Origin: Mortierella alpina
Lineage: Eukaryota > Mortierellomycota > Mortierellomycetes > Mortierellales > Mortierellaceae
Length of the DNA stretch: 64,000 nucleotides
Assembly (NCBI GenBank): GCA_029449245.1
Contig: JANATF010000002.1
Location: 2,170,001 to 2,234,000 of the forward strand
Direction of reading: 5' to 3'
The translations under genes were made by a program, and so were the position numbers. The first letter of the stretch is position 1, and each line of letters begins with the position of its first letter. This document shows positions 20,777-29,999 of the stretch, one piece after another. The notes under the pieces are model-generated. The model ran no database searches. It worked only from the letters and a program-made list of their open reading frames with translations, and had not been told where the DNA came from.

Positions 20777-23700
20777 ATGAGCAATCCACCCAACACTTCA
20801 CCACCCGACTTCGGGAGATCTGCCAACAGATCATTGACGCCGTCGTTGACCGCCCATGGTCGATCTGTCAGCCATGGCGCCGAAACGGTGTCGTCTCAGC
20901 AAGGCAACCAGGGTTCCGGTGGCGACAATAAGTCCGTCTCTTCCCAAAAAACCAGAACGCGGGACAAAATTCGAAATTTCTTTCGGTCAAGCAAACATGA
21001 GGATAAGGTCATGGTTCAAGATGGTCCATCTAAGACAAACATCCGCCACGCTCGAGCTGCTAGCACCGACATCACCTCTGAAGTCTACAGCCTCAAAATC
21101 AGCAGCTCTGGATCTGGGTCACAGCCCACAATCGGCATGCCCGAGGCTCGCCTGAATGTCTTCTCGGAGAAAGTGACCAAAACATCCACTAGAATCACGT
21201 TGCCAAAACTGGACGCGCGCATCGACAGCACAACCCAGCTCGCCAGGTGCATCAGCCTTCTACCGAGAAGCATGGATTCTTCGTTGCAGCGCGAAGGTCT
21301 CGAGAGTGCCTCAGATCTCTCTAGCGAAGCGTTGAGGACCACGCCGTCCGATGCCACCGATTTGGAATGGACCAAAGCCATTGAACTGAATCTTATCAAG
21401 CAAGAGCACCTCCGCTGGTTGGGATCACGCATCGTTGAGGAATTTATCAAGAATGCTGTCAAGGATCCGGTCGCTGTGTCTGAAGTCACTCTCCTTGGCT
21501 CTGTCCTCGATCACGCACACTATCGCAAGTTGCTCAATTGCTTTATTTCGGAACTCGAAGAGTCCGTCCTTCTAGATGTTGATCTGCTCCAAGGTCTCGT
21601 CCAGCTGGTCCAGTGCGCCGCGCCGAAGTATCTTGACACCGATGATCTTATCAAGATCTTGAGCATTATGAGAAAACGCCTTGGAGACACCCATCAACAG
21701 TCGTCGGAGCATCAGTACCATTTAACCTTGGCTGTCTCGCGCCTTCTCGATGTCATGGCCGAGCCAGAGCACAAAGTCAAAGATCTACGTCGTGTCGAGG
21801 AAAGGGAACCCCTGGCCTCAGTTCTCTCAGGATTGCAATCCAGCTCGGACCCGTATCTGATGTATCAAGCGCTGTACGCATTTCAAGCCTTGCAGTATGT
21901 TCCAGACGAGGAATCCATTCTTCGAACCATCATGCGACACTCGCTAGGAGCCGCAGAGAGCATTATCAAGGTGTCTGGAGTCATTCAGTTGAACTTTGAC
22001 GGACTACTCGAAGGTCTCCAGCAGATGCAAAAGACTGTCGAGGAGACTTATGGGATTGCCAAGTCCAGCTACGAAGGCATCAGCTCGTTGATCGACAGTG
22101 GGCGTGGGCTGTTCGATAGTCTCAGATGTGGCATTGTCTCTGGTCACAAGCATACGTGGTACCCTGCTGTGCTCACCGCTACAGCTCTTTGCCAGGCAGG
22201 TCAATTGGGCGATTTCAGCAAACTGGTCCGAGAGGCACCTTGCCGTCTTGATCCTCGATTCCAATGGGGTGTCAGCCAGCTCCTGGGCGAGATTGCGATT
22301 GACGATGAATGGGAGTCCTGTATCCGTGAGCAAGCTGTCAGTTTCCTCGGAGATCTGTACTTGAATGACAACGATTGGGGTCAGGACGAGAGCGTCAGGT
22401 CCTGGATGCTGACCATTCTCGGCAAGATCTCAGAGGTGCCTGATCGTGCGGTCAGAGAAGCAGCCCTTCCTTTTCTGCAAGCCTCTTCAAAGGATCACTC
22501 TGCCATCGTCTCGCATCCTTACCCTTTGAGGTCTCATCTCTCTATCCCAATGAAGTCGCCTCTTCTGGCCCTAGTCCAAGATATTCCTTATCTTGAGTAC
22601 GATCTCGATGACCTTCGGTTCAGACGACTCCAGGAGTACAGTCAGACCGTGTACATCCCTCCTCAGGCCAAAGCCAACCTTCAGGCTGCTGACAAGGATG
22701 CTCTACCGCTCATGGAGACGATCAAAGAGTTCCTGGAGAGCGACGGACAGGTGTTCTTGGTGCTTGGTGATTCAGGAGCAGGAAAATCAACATTCAACAG
22801 ACACCTTGAGCACGAGCTTTGGCACGAGTACAAGCCAGGTGGCCACATACCGCTCTTCATCAACCTGCCTGCTGTGGCCGATAATTATCGAGATATCATT
22901 GGCGAACAATTGCGGATACACAGATTCAAAGAGGACAAGATCAAAGAGATTAAGGAGAATCGAAAGTTGATCCTGATTTGCGATGGTTACGACGAAACCC
23001 AACTCAAGGTCAATCTGCACTCGGAGAATATGGTCAATCAGAAAGGACAAGCAGATACCAAAATGATTATCAGCTGCAGGAGCACCTATCTTGGACAGGA
23101 CTACCGCGACCAATTCCGACCTCAACAGAATAATCGCTACATCGCCGCTACAGCTAATCTGTACACGGAGGCTGCCATTGTTCCATTCTCAAGAGATCAG
23201 ATTGGGGACTACATTGATCAGTTTGTGCGAGATCCAGAGGTACACAAGCTGATTGGTGATAGACCCATCTGGAGCACTGAGAACTACATGGATATGCTGA
23301 GGTCGATCCCCAACTTGATGGAGCTGGTCAAGAATCCTTTTCTTCTTTCTCTGTCACTCAGAGCGTTGCCTGGCGTGGTCAAGGATGGAACCGATCTCAC
23401 CAAGATCAAAGTGACTCGTCTGACTCTCTACAACTCTTTCATCGACCAATGGTTGGACCTCAGCAAACGCCGACTGAGGACCATGAAGTTCGCCGCTGAC
23501 GAGAAGCACGTACTGCAAGATCTACTTGAAGAAGGCTTTGCAGACACCGCCATAACCTTTTTGAAAGCCCTTGCCGCGGCCGTCTTCAGAGAACAAGAAG
23601 GAAATCCAGTTGTCCAGTACATGCCGCTGAGTGACCAAGGGACATGGAAGGTACAGTTCTTTGGATCGCAGCCTCTCGCCACGCTCTTAAGAGAGTGCAG

Positions 23701-26116
23701 TCCATTGTCGCGCTCAGGTATCCAGCACCGGTTCCTCCATCGGTCGTTGTTAGAGTACTTTTACTCTCGACACATACAAGAGACCACTGAGTGTGCAGTG
23801 GCGCTGTCTGGTGTTTCTCGAGATCTGGCCGAACACCCTCTAAGTCAAAGGACCCTCGTCAAGGAACCGTCGATTGTCCAATTCCTAGCCGAGCACGCTC
23901 AAGACGATTCTGGTTTCCGAGAACGACTCCATCAGCTTATCGAGCGATCCAAATCAGACGTTACGGCTAACCAAGCAGCAGCCAACGCCATCACTATCTT
24001 GGTTCGAGCCGGTGTATTATTCAACGGGGCCGATTTAACAGCTATCAAAATTCCCGGAGCGGACCTGAGTGGTGGACAGTTCGATTCAGCTCAACTCCAG
24101 GGAGCAGATTTGAGAAAGACCAACCTGTGCAGTATCTGGTTGCGTCAGGCAGATTTGAGAAACGCTCAGATGGAGGACGCCCGATTTGGCGAATATCCAT
24201 ATCTTGAGGAAGAAGACCAAGTGCAATCGTGCGTGTACTCTCCAGACGGGAATACACTTGCTGTGGGACTCTATAGTGGCACAGTTAACCTGTACGACAC
24301 TGCAACTTGGGAGAAGAGATGCAAACTAAGCGGCCACAGCGGCTCTGTTCTTAGCGTGGTGTTTTCGCCAAGCGGCCAGCAGATTGCCTCGGGCAGTTCC
24401 GACAGCACGGTGCGGCTCTGGGACGCACAAACCGGCGCACCTGGTGCCATTCTAAGCGGCCACACCGGCTCTGTTAGAAGCGTGGTGTTTTCGCCAAGCG
24501 GCCAGCAGATTGCCTCGGGCAGTGACGACTTCACGGTGCGACTCTGGGACGCACAAACCGGTGCACCTGGTGCCATCCTGAGCGGCCACACCGACTATAT
24601 TTTCAGCGTGGTGTTTTCGTTAGTCGGCCAGCAGATTGCCTCGGGCAGCGAGGACAACACGGTGCGGCTCTGGGACGCACAAACCGGTGCACCTGGTGCC
24701 ATTCTAAGCGACCACACCGGTTCTGTTTACAGCGTGGTGTTTTCGCCAAGCGGCCAGCAGATTGCCTCGGGCAGCTCCGACAACACTGTGCGAATCAGGG
24801 ACGCACAAACCGGTGCACCTGGTGCCATCCTAAGCGGCCACACCAGCTCTGTTCTTAGCGTGGTGTTTTCGCCAAGCGGCCAGCAAATTGCCTCGGGCTG
24901 CTCCGACAACACGGTGCGATTCTGGGACGCACAGACCGGTGCACCTGGTGCCATTCTAAGCGGCCACACCGGCTATGTCTGGAGCGTGGTGTTTTCGCCA
25001 AGCGGCCAGCAGATTGCCTCGGGCAGCTCCGACAACACGGTGCGACTCTGGGACGCACAAACCGGTGCACCTGGTGCCATAGTAAGCGGCCACACCAGAT
25101 CTGTTTACAGCGTGGTGTTTTCGCCAAGCGGCCAGCAGATTGCCTCGGGCAGCGGGGACAACACGGTGCGGCTCTGGGACGCACAAACCGGCGCACCTGG
25201 TGCCATCCTGAGCGGCCACACAGAATATGTTAGAAGCGTGGTGTTTTCGCCAACCGGCCAGCAGATTGCCTCGGGCAGTTCCGACAGCACGGTGCGGCTC
25301 TGGGACACACAAACTGGTGCACCTGGTGCCATTCTAAGCGGCCACACCGGCCCTGTTCTTAGCGTGGTGTTTTCGCCAAGCGGCCAGCAGATTTCCTCGG
25401 GCAGTGGAGACAACACAGTGCGACTCTGGGACGCACAAACCGGTGCACCTGGTGCCATTCTAAGCGGCCACACAGGCTCTGTTCTTAGCGTGGTGTTTTC
25501 GCCAAGCGGCCAGCAGATTGCCTCGGGCAGCGGGGACAACACGGTGCGGCTCTGGGACGCACAAACCGGCATACCTGGTGCCATTCTAAGCGGCCACGCC
25601 GGCCCTGTTTACAGCGTGGTGATTTCGCCAAGCGGCCAGCAGATTGCCTCGGGCAGCGGGGACAACACAGTGCGGCTCTGGGACGCTCGATCCGGTGCAC
25701 CTGGTGCCATTTTTATCGGTCACGCCAAGGATGTTAACTCAGTGGTGTTTTCACCAAGCGGCCAGCAGATTGCCTCGGGCAGTGACGACAAGACGGTGAG
25801 GTTGTGGGATGTGGAATCCGGTCTTTGTTTGGCCACTGTGACGGATTTCCATGAGTTGATCTGGTCAATCGCATGGAACGCAAGTGCAGACGGCAGCTAT
25901 TTAGCAACTGCCTGTGGTGATAAATCCGTTCGCATGTGGAAGGTAGAAGGAACCTGTCATCCCGTGTCTGTGCACCTAGTCTGGAGCTCTAGGCATGACC
26001 AGCTTGTCGTGTCAGATACCAAAATCTTGAACGCGCAGGGTTTAAGCAGTACAAATAGGAAACTCTTAGAACAGCGCGGCGCTATCAGCAAACGGATTTC
26101 TCTGGAAGAGCCGTGA
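20777..26116 (+). CDS. NACHT-WD40 NLR (STAND) protein, NLR-B
   Basis: 1779 residues, the same length and layout as NLR-A: disordered N-terminus, helical region, NACHT with Walker A GDSGAGKST (about residue 664) and Walker B LICDGYDE, pentapeptide-like repeats, and 14 WD40 repeats of which 12 are near-identical. I chose the ATG at 20777, matching NLR-A. An in-frame ATG at 20747 would add ten residues but lies in the predicted 5'-UTR intron. Outside the WD40 array the two proteins differ by scattered substitutions with no indel. Within the array the variable positions differ in nearly every unit (for example SSDS, SDDF, SGDN types dominate here). Unit 4 has lost the usual RLW (VRIRD), and unit 5 has SGC in place of SGS. 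The gene is convergent with an intact asparagine-synthase-like gene 65 bases away. Confidence 0.93.
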   Translation: MSNPPNTSPPDFGRSANRSLTPSLTAHGRSVSHGAETVSSQQGNQGSGGDNKSVSSQKTRTRDKIRNFFRSSKHEDKVMVQDGPSKTNIRHARAASTDITSEVYSLKISSSGSGSQPTIGMPEARLNVFSEKVTKTSTRITLPKLDARIDSTTQLARCISLLPRSMDSSLQREGLESASDLSSEALRTTPSDATDLEWTKAIELNLIKQEHLRWLGSRIVEEFIKNAVKDPVAVSEVTLLGSVLDHAHYRKLLNCFISELEESVLLDVDLLQGLVQLVQCAAPKYLDTDDLIKILSIMRKRLGDTHQQSSEHQYHLTLAVSRLLDVMAEPEHKVKDLRRVEEREPLASVLSGLQSSSDPYLMYQALYAFQALQYVPDEESILRTIMRHSLGAAESIIKVSGVIQLNFDGLLEGLQQMQKTVEETYGIAKSSYEGISSLIDSGRGLFDSLRCGIVSGHKHTWYPAVLTATALCQAGQLGDFSKLVREAPCRLDPRFQWGVSQLLGEIAIDDEWESCIREQAVSFLGDLYLNDNDWGQDESVRSWMLTILGKISEVPDRAVREAALPFLQASSKDHSAIVSHPYPLRSHLSIPMKSPLLALVQDIPYLEYDLDDLRFRRLQEYSQTVYIPPQAKANLQAADKDALPLMETIKEFLESDGQVFLVLGDSGAGKSTFNRHLEHELWHEYKPGGHIPLFINLPAVADNYRDIIGEQLRIHRFKEDKIKEIKENRKLILICDGYDETQLKVNLHSENMVNQKGQADTKMIISCRSTYLGQDYRDQFRPQQNNRYIAATANLYTEAAIVPFSRDQIGDYIDQFVRDPEVHKLIGDRPIWSTENYMDMLRSIPNLMELVKNPFLLSLSLRALPGVVKDGTDLTKIKVTRLTLYNSFIDQWLDLSKRRLRTMKFAADEKHVLQDLLEEGFADTAITFLKALAAAVFREQEGNPVVQYMPLSDQGTWKVQFFGSQPLATLLRECSPLSRSGIQHRFLHRSLLEYFYSRHIQETTECAVALSGVSRDLAEHPLSQRTLVKEPSIVQFLAEHAQDDSGFRERLHQLIERSKSDVTANQAAANAITILVRAGVLFNGADLTAIKIPGADLSGGQFDSAQLQGADLRKTNLCSIWLRQADLRNAQMEDARFGEYPYLEEEDQVQSCVYSPDGNTLAVGLYSGTVNLYDTATWEKRCKLSGHSGSVLSVVFSPSGQQIASGSSDSTVRLWDAQTGAPGAILSGHTGSVRSVVFSPSGQQIASGSDDFTVRLWDAQTGAPGAILSGHTDYIFSVVFSLVGQQIASGSEDNTVRLWDAQTGAPGAILSDHTGSVYSVVFSPSGQQIASGSSDNTVRIRDAQTGAPGAILSGHTSSVLSVVFSPSGQQIASGCSDNTVRFWDAQTGAPGAILSGHTGYVWSVVFSPSGQQIASGSSDNTVRLWDAQTGAPGAIVSGHTRSVYSVVFSPSGQQIASGSGDNTVRLWDAQTGAPGAILSGHTEYVRSVVFSPTGQQIASGSSDSTVRLWDTQTGAPGAILSGHTGPVLSVVFSPSGQQISSGSGDNTVRLWDAQTGAPGAILSGHTGSVLSVVFSPSGQQIASGSGDNTVRLWDAQTGIPGAILSGHAGPVYSVVISPSGQQIASGSGDNTVRLWDARSGAPGAIFIGHAKDVNSVVFSPSGQQIASGSDDKTVRLWDVESGLCLATVTDFHELIWSIAWNASADGSYLATACGDKSVRMWKVEGTCHPVSVHLVWSSRHDQLVVSDTKILNAQGLSSTNRKLLEQRGAISKRISLEEP
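24330..25825 (+). repeat. 126-bp WD40 repeat array in NLR-B (12 units)
   Basis: Twelve 126-base units with the same framework as the NLR-A array. The unit number is the same as in NLR-A, but the string of variable residues differs, so the arrays have diversified since duplication while keeping an identical framework. Confidence 0.9.
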
Positions 26117-26181
26117 GTGTAGATTGTATCAGGCCCTACACTCTTCTTTTATAATATCAGATTTGCAACTCATTTTCATGT

Positions 26182-27327
26182 TTATTCGGAGTTCTCGCTT
26201 GTCTTTGCAATCTCCTCTGGGGGCGGGAGGACGCGCGCTGGCCACTGTCCGCAGACGACACAAAACGTCTGGTCCGGCGTCGAGAGATTGAACCCACAAC
26301 CGGGGCAAGGGTCTCTGCCGTCCTTCTTCAGCTTCTCCGGGTAGGTGCTCATGTCATCGCCAAACACCTTCTTGAACACCTTAAAGTACTGCAAATGCTC
26401 AACATCTCGGATCTTGATCCCCTCCTGCTCAAAAATGCGATCCTGCTCCTTCTTGAGATCCTCGGCTGACATGGACTCTTGAAACATCTTTGGTAGAACC
26501 GTTGTTCCCGACCCCACCTCAATAGGCTCCTTCTTTCTCCAGGCCGAAAACGCTTCCTCCTCAAAGGCCTCGCGCAGAATAAACTTGCCATGGAGCTGTC
26601 GGCCCGAGAGTCGGTCCTGCCATTCTCGGTGAACAGGGTGGTCATGGTAATTGATCTTTTCATCCCGCGTGCACTGCTGTGAGAACGCAATCAGCTCTGG
26701 GTCGAGGTAAGGCTGCACGAGTTGCAGTCCCAGGGCTTTGGCCAATTGCACACCCGAGAATCGCATGATCTTGGTCAGCTTGTCGGAATATGCCTGCAGA
26801 CGCTCCGCAGACATGTTGTGCAGGAACGAATAGCCCGCAAAGAGCTCATCGGCACCATCTCCCGTCATGACGGTTTTGTAACCCAGCGATTTGGTGACGG
26901 ACAGACCCCTGGCAATGACGATTCCATTGCGGAGTTCCATGGGATCAAAGGTCTGGAGGGTCTGGATACAGAACTCGAGTTCCTCAAGGACCGAGTCCAG
27001 TGTGATCTTGACGACTTTTTGCGTTAGACCTAAGCGAGCCGAGATCTGGGTCGCATAGAACTCGTCTGTGGCCTGATCCGTGCAGAGGACGGTGATAGCT
27101 CCTGAGAGAGGCTTTGGCGTTTGCTCATCCTTTCCCTCTTCTGTACTGGCGTTGTAGACTGCAAAGGCGGCCTCTGCAAGGATGGAGGTGTCGACACCTC
27201 CCGAGAGGAGGATACAGTCGCAGGGCGTGATTTTTGTTAGTGACTTGAGGAGCAGGCGTCGCAGTTCTTGCACGCGGGCTGGGTCGCTCTTGTAGGGCAG
27301 AGCCTTGTCCTTTTCGGTCTCTGACAT
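26182..27327 (-). CDS. Asparagine-synthase-like PP-loop protein, copy B (intact)
   Basis: 381 residues from ATG at 27327. PP-loop SGGVDTS at residues 42-48 binds the ATP pyrophosphate in this family, and GDGADELFAGY at about 156-166 matches the conserved asparagine-synthase signature. The amidotransferase (Ntn glutaminase) domain of ordinary AsnB is absent, so ammonia or another nucleophile would be needed. Catalysis is inferred only from the fold. The C-terminus has a CPGC (341-344) and CVVC (356-359) pair that looks like a zinc ribbon. The TAA stop lies in an AATAAA hexamer. The gene is tail-to-tail with NLR-B, the same arrangement as in copy A, and head-to-head with the fucose gene. A role linked to the NLR is a hypothesis from the conserved pairing. 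Confidence 0.85.
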   Translation of the reverse strand: MSETEKDKALPYKSDPARVQELRRLLLKSLTKITPCDCILLSGGVDTSILAEAAFAVYNASTEEGKDEQTPKPLSGAITVLCTDQATDEFYATQISARLGLTQKVVKITLDSVLEELEFCIQTLQTFDPMELRNGIVIARGLSVTKSLGYKTVMTGDGADELFAGYSFLHNMSAERLQAYSDKLTKIMRFSGVQLAKALGLQLVQPYLDPELIAFSQQCTRDEKINYHDHPVHREWQDRLSGRQLHGKFILREAFEEEAFSAWRKKEPIEVGSGTTVLPKMFQESMSAEDLKKEQDRIFEQEGIKIRDVEHLQYFKVFKKVFGDDMSTYPEKLKKDGRDPCPGCGFNLSTPDQTFCVVCGQWPARVLPPPEEIAKTSENSE

Positions 27328-27494
27328 GATCTAAATCTCGTGTCCGTCCCTGTCCGTCCCTGAGTCCCGATGGTGCGATCGAGATGGCGTGATGCGGAAG
27401 TGAGATCAATTATATGATGCGAACACAACCGTGGTATTTTAAGGTTGACGAAGAATCTGTTTCCTTCCACCCACCCCCTGAACCCGATTCGGCG
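27328..27494. promoter_or_regulatory. Divergent promoter between asparagine synthase B and the fucose gene
   Basis: About 167 bases separate the two likely start codons. In-frame ATGs at 27414 and 27417 exist for the rightward gene, so the true spacer could be only 86 bases. No firm TATA element was recognised. Confidence 0.4.
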
Positions 27495-29922
27495 ATGCCT
27501 CAGACACATTCTAAACGACACACCACCCGGATCCATGCAATGAGCGGAGACAACCAGGACACACTTCATCAGGCTGGCATTGATGACCTCTCTAACGTAC
27601 TTCAGGCAGTGCACGCAAAGAACCTGAAGACCTACCAGCGGCTGTTGGAACACCCAGCTACCATCACGGACAAAGCTCAGGAACAGGTTCCATTCTGGGA
27701 CATTGTGGTCATCACAGCGGGTGATGCCCAGCAACGAAAGTACTATGAAAGTAGAATCAGCCAAAAGCTCGCCAATGGTCTCATTCCTCAACGCGCAAAG
27801 TAAGGTGAATCGATGTTCATTCCATCAACTTTTTGTCTTTCGTTTTAAAGTTCATACGTTGTCAAAAACCTCACCCTCTTTTTTTTTTTCATTGTGCTTT
27901 TGCACTCGTAGGTACCATGTCATTGATGACCCACCGCGGTCAAAGATGGGTAGTGGAGGCTCCACCTGCCTTGCCATGAAAGTTCTTCAGGAACAATATC
28001 CACCCAATGTCCTGGTCAAAGGTAGGGAACGATGGGCACCTCTAATGCGTTCAACTTCAACTACGAACCAAACCATTTCCTTAACACTCCGCGTCAAATT
28101 AGCGCGCACGCTCCTAGTTCATGCGGGCGGCTACAGTACGCGTCTACCTCATATCAGCGCGCGAGGCAAGATCTTTATGACAATCCCTCAAGGTATATCT
28201 ACTGGAAAGACAACGCGCAGACACAACAAGCGGGCAGAAAGGCGTTCACTAAATCGCATTCTCTTTGGACATCACTTAGCCGATCGCTCAGAGGGTATCC
28301 AGATTCTGGAATTAAAGCTGGTGCTTTATCTTCATCTCTTAGAGTCCATGCCGCCTGGCGTAAGTTCCATAAAGCCCGGTGGCACGTATATGTGGGTAGA
28401 ACTTGGTACTGACAGCTGTCCGTGTCCTTCTTTAGGTATTTCTGACCAGCGCAGATGGGATAGAACTCTTTTCGTCAAACACGCCGTTCCCAAGTGAACC
28501 CAAGCCTTTCACGATCACAGCACTAGCCCACCCATCCTCCACGCAGATAGGAAGTACTCATGGTGTCTACCTGCTACAGGATGCCGACAATGTGGTCGCA
28601 CAGGACAGGAACTTGCACCCACGGGACCAATCGGCGCTGTTGCTGAAATGTGAACAGTTCCTGCACAAGCCCTCCATCGGTACTATCTTTATTTCCGTTG
28701 CTGCTTTGTCTCGTTTGAAAATGAAGAATAAGCATCTGATATCTCATCCATGCCTAATGACGTGGTAGACGTGATGAAGAGCGTTCCTGGGGTGATCTAC
28801 CCGAATTTCAACGACAGCACCAACGACATTGTATACACCGACAGTTGCTATTATTTTGATCCGCAAACCGCAAACCTCATGGCCGACGTAAGTTAACCGC
28901 ATCATCTCCTTGCAAAGTTCGCTGCTATCTCCCCTTCTTTTTCCTGCTGATGCTGACTAGTCCTGTGAAAATCAACCGTATCGATTTAGATATTCTCGAG
29001 TTTGCACCCCGAATGTGATTTGGAAGCATGGGCAGACATCCTGTGCTTCCAGGACCAGCGTCCATCAAGCCTCTCTCCGGCTCAGGACTCGACAACCCTC
29101 GGCTCTCTCTCGCCACACGTTCAAGGACGACACCTGGTGAAACAGATGCTTCAAAAGGCCGGCGTGAATCTGGATGTCATGGTCTTGAACGCGTCCAAAT
29201 TCTATCACCTCGGAACCATGCAAGAGTTCCTCGAAGGCACTTGCACTCACACAGCATTCATGCACGAACTCAACATCCGAAACACGGTCCCTGGCAGAGC
29301 TGTCGTTTCCTCTCAACCCAACAGCATCCCTGTCGACACCAGAACTGAAATCGTTCAACCACCGGTCTACATCGAAAACGTGGTTCTTGCGACAGACGCA
29401 CGGATCCACCCATACTCCATCGTTGTCGACTCGGTCCTACCAAGTGATGCCATCGTTCCAAGAAACAGCTGCATCTTCACACTGCAACTTCAAGACCATG
29501 AATTCGTCACCTTCACATTCTCTCTCAAGGACGATATGAAGAGGATGGCCCCTGTGGGTGCTACAGCTAACACACCGACAGAGGGCGAGACAATCGTAGG
29601 GGCACATCATCTGGTCATTTTTGAACGCGTGCCTGTGAGCAAGATGCTCCCACTCAACAATGGACACCCTCCCACGGCAGCCATGTTGGAGGCGCAAAAC
29701 GCCGGACTGTCGCTATGGAATGCGCCTGTGTTTGAGATTGGGCGCACAGTACAGGAGAGCGTTCGATTGGCGCTGGATCGCCTGGATCGCATCCGCAATT
29801 GCTTGGAGGGGACTCCAGTAGAAGGAGCTGACAAACTCGATGTCGGACGCGAATCTGGTCCCCCAATTGTCGGATGGATCTCGTTGAAGAATGCAGCTCG
29901 GAAAGCTCGAGAATACGTATAG
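27495..29922 (+). CDS. FPGT: Fucose-1-phosphate guanylyltransferase (GDP-fucose pyrophosphorylase)
   Basis: join(27495..27799, 27912..28021, 28103..28192, 28280..28359, 28436..28679, 28769..28887, 28990..29922), about 626 residues, close to the roughly 590 of animal FPGT. All six introns are GT-AG and in phase. Recognisable family blocks: WDIVVITAGD, a GSGGSTCLAM nucleotide-binding loop, HAGGYSTRLPHISARGK (sugar nucleotidyltransferase loop with basic residue), LELKL, VFLTSADGIELF, and HGVYLL. The enzyme joins fucose-1-phosphate and GTP to give GDP-fucose plus pyrophosphate, the last step of the fucose salvage route in the cytosol. The start could also be 27414 or 27540. It converges with the His-rich gene, with 77 bases between stop codons. 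Confidence 0.88.
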
Positions 29923-29999
29923 AATAGCGCAAGTTGATGCGGTTTATATATACAATGGAGTATGCAATGAAAGAACATTTTACAAGACATTGGTGTTAT

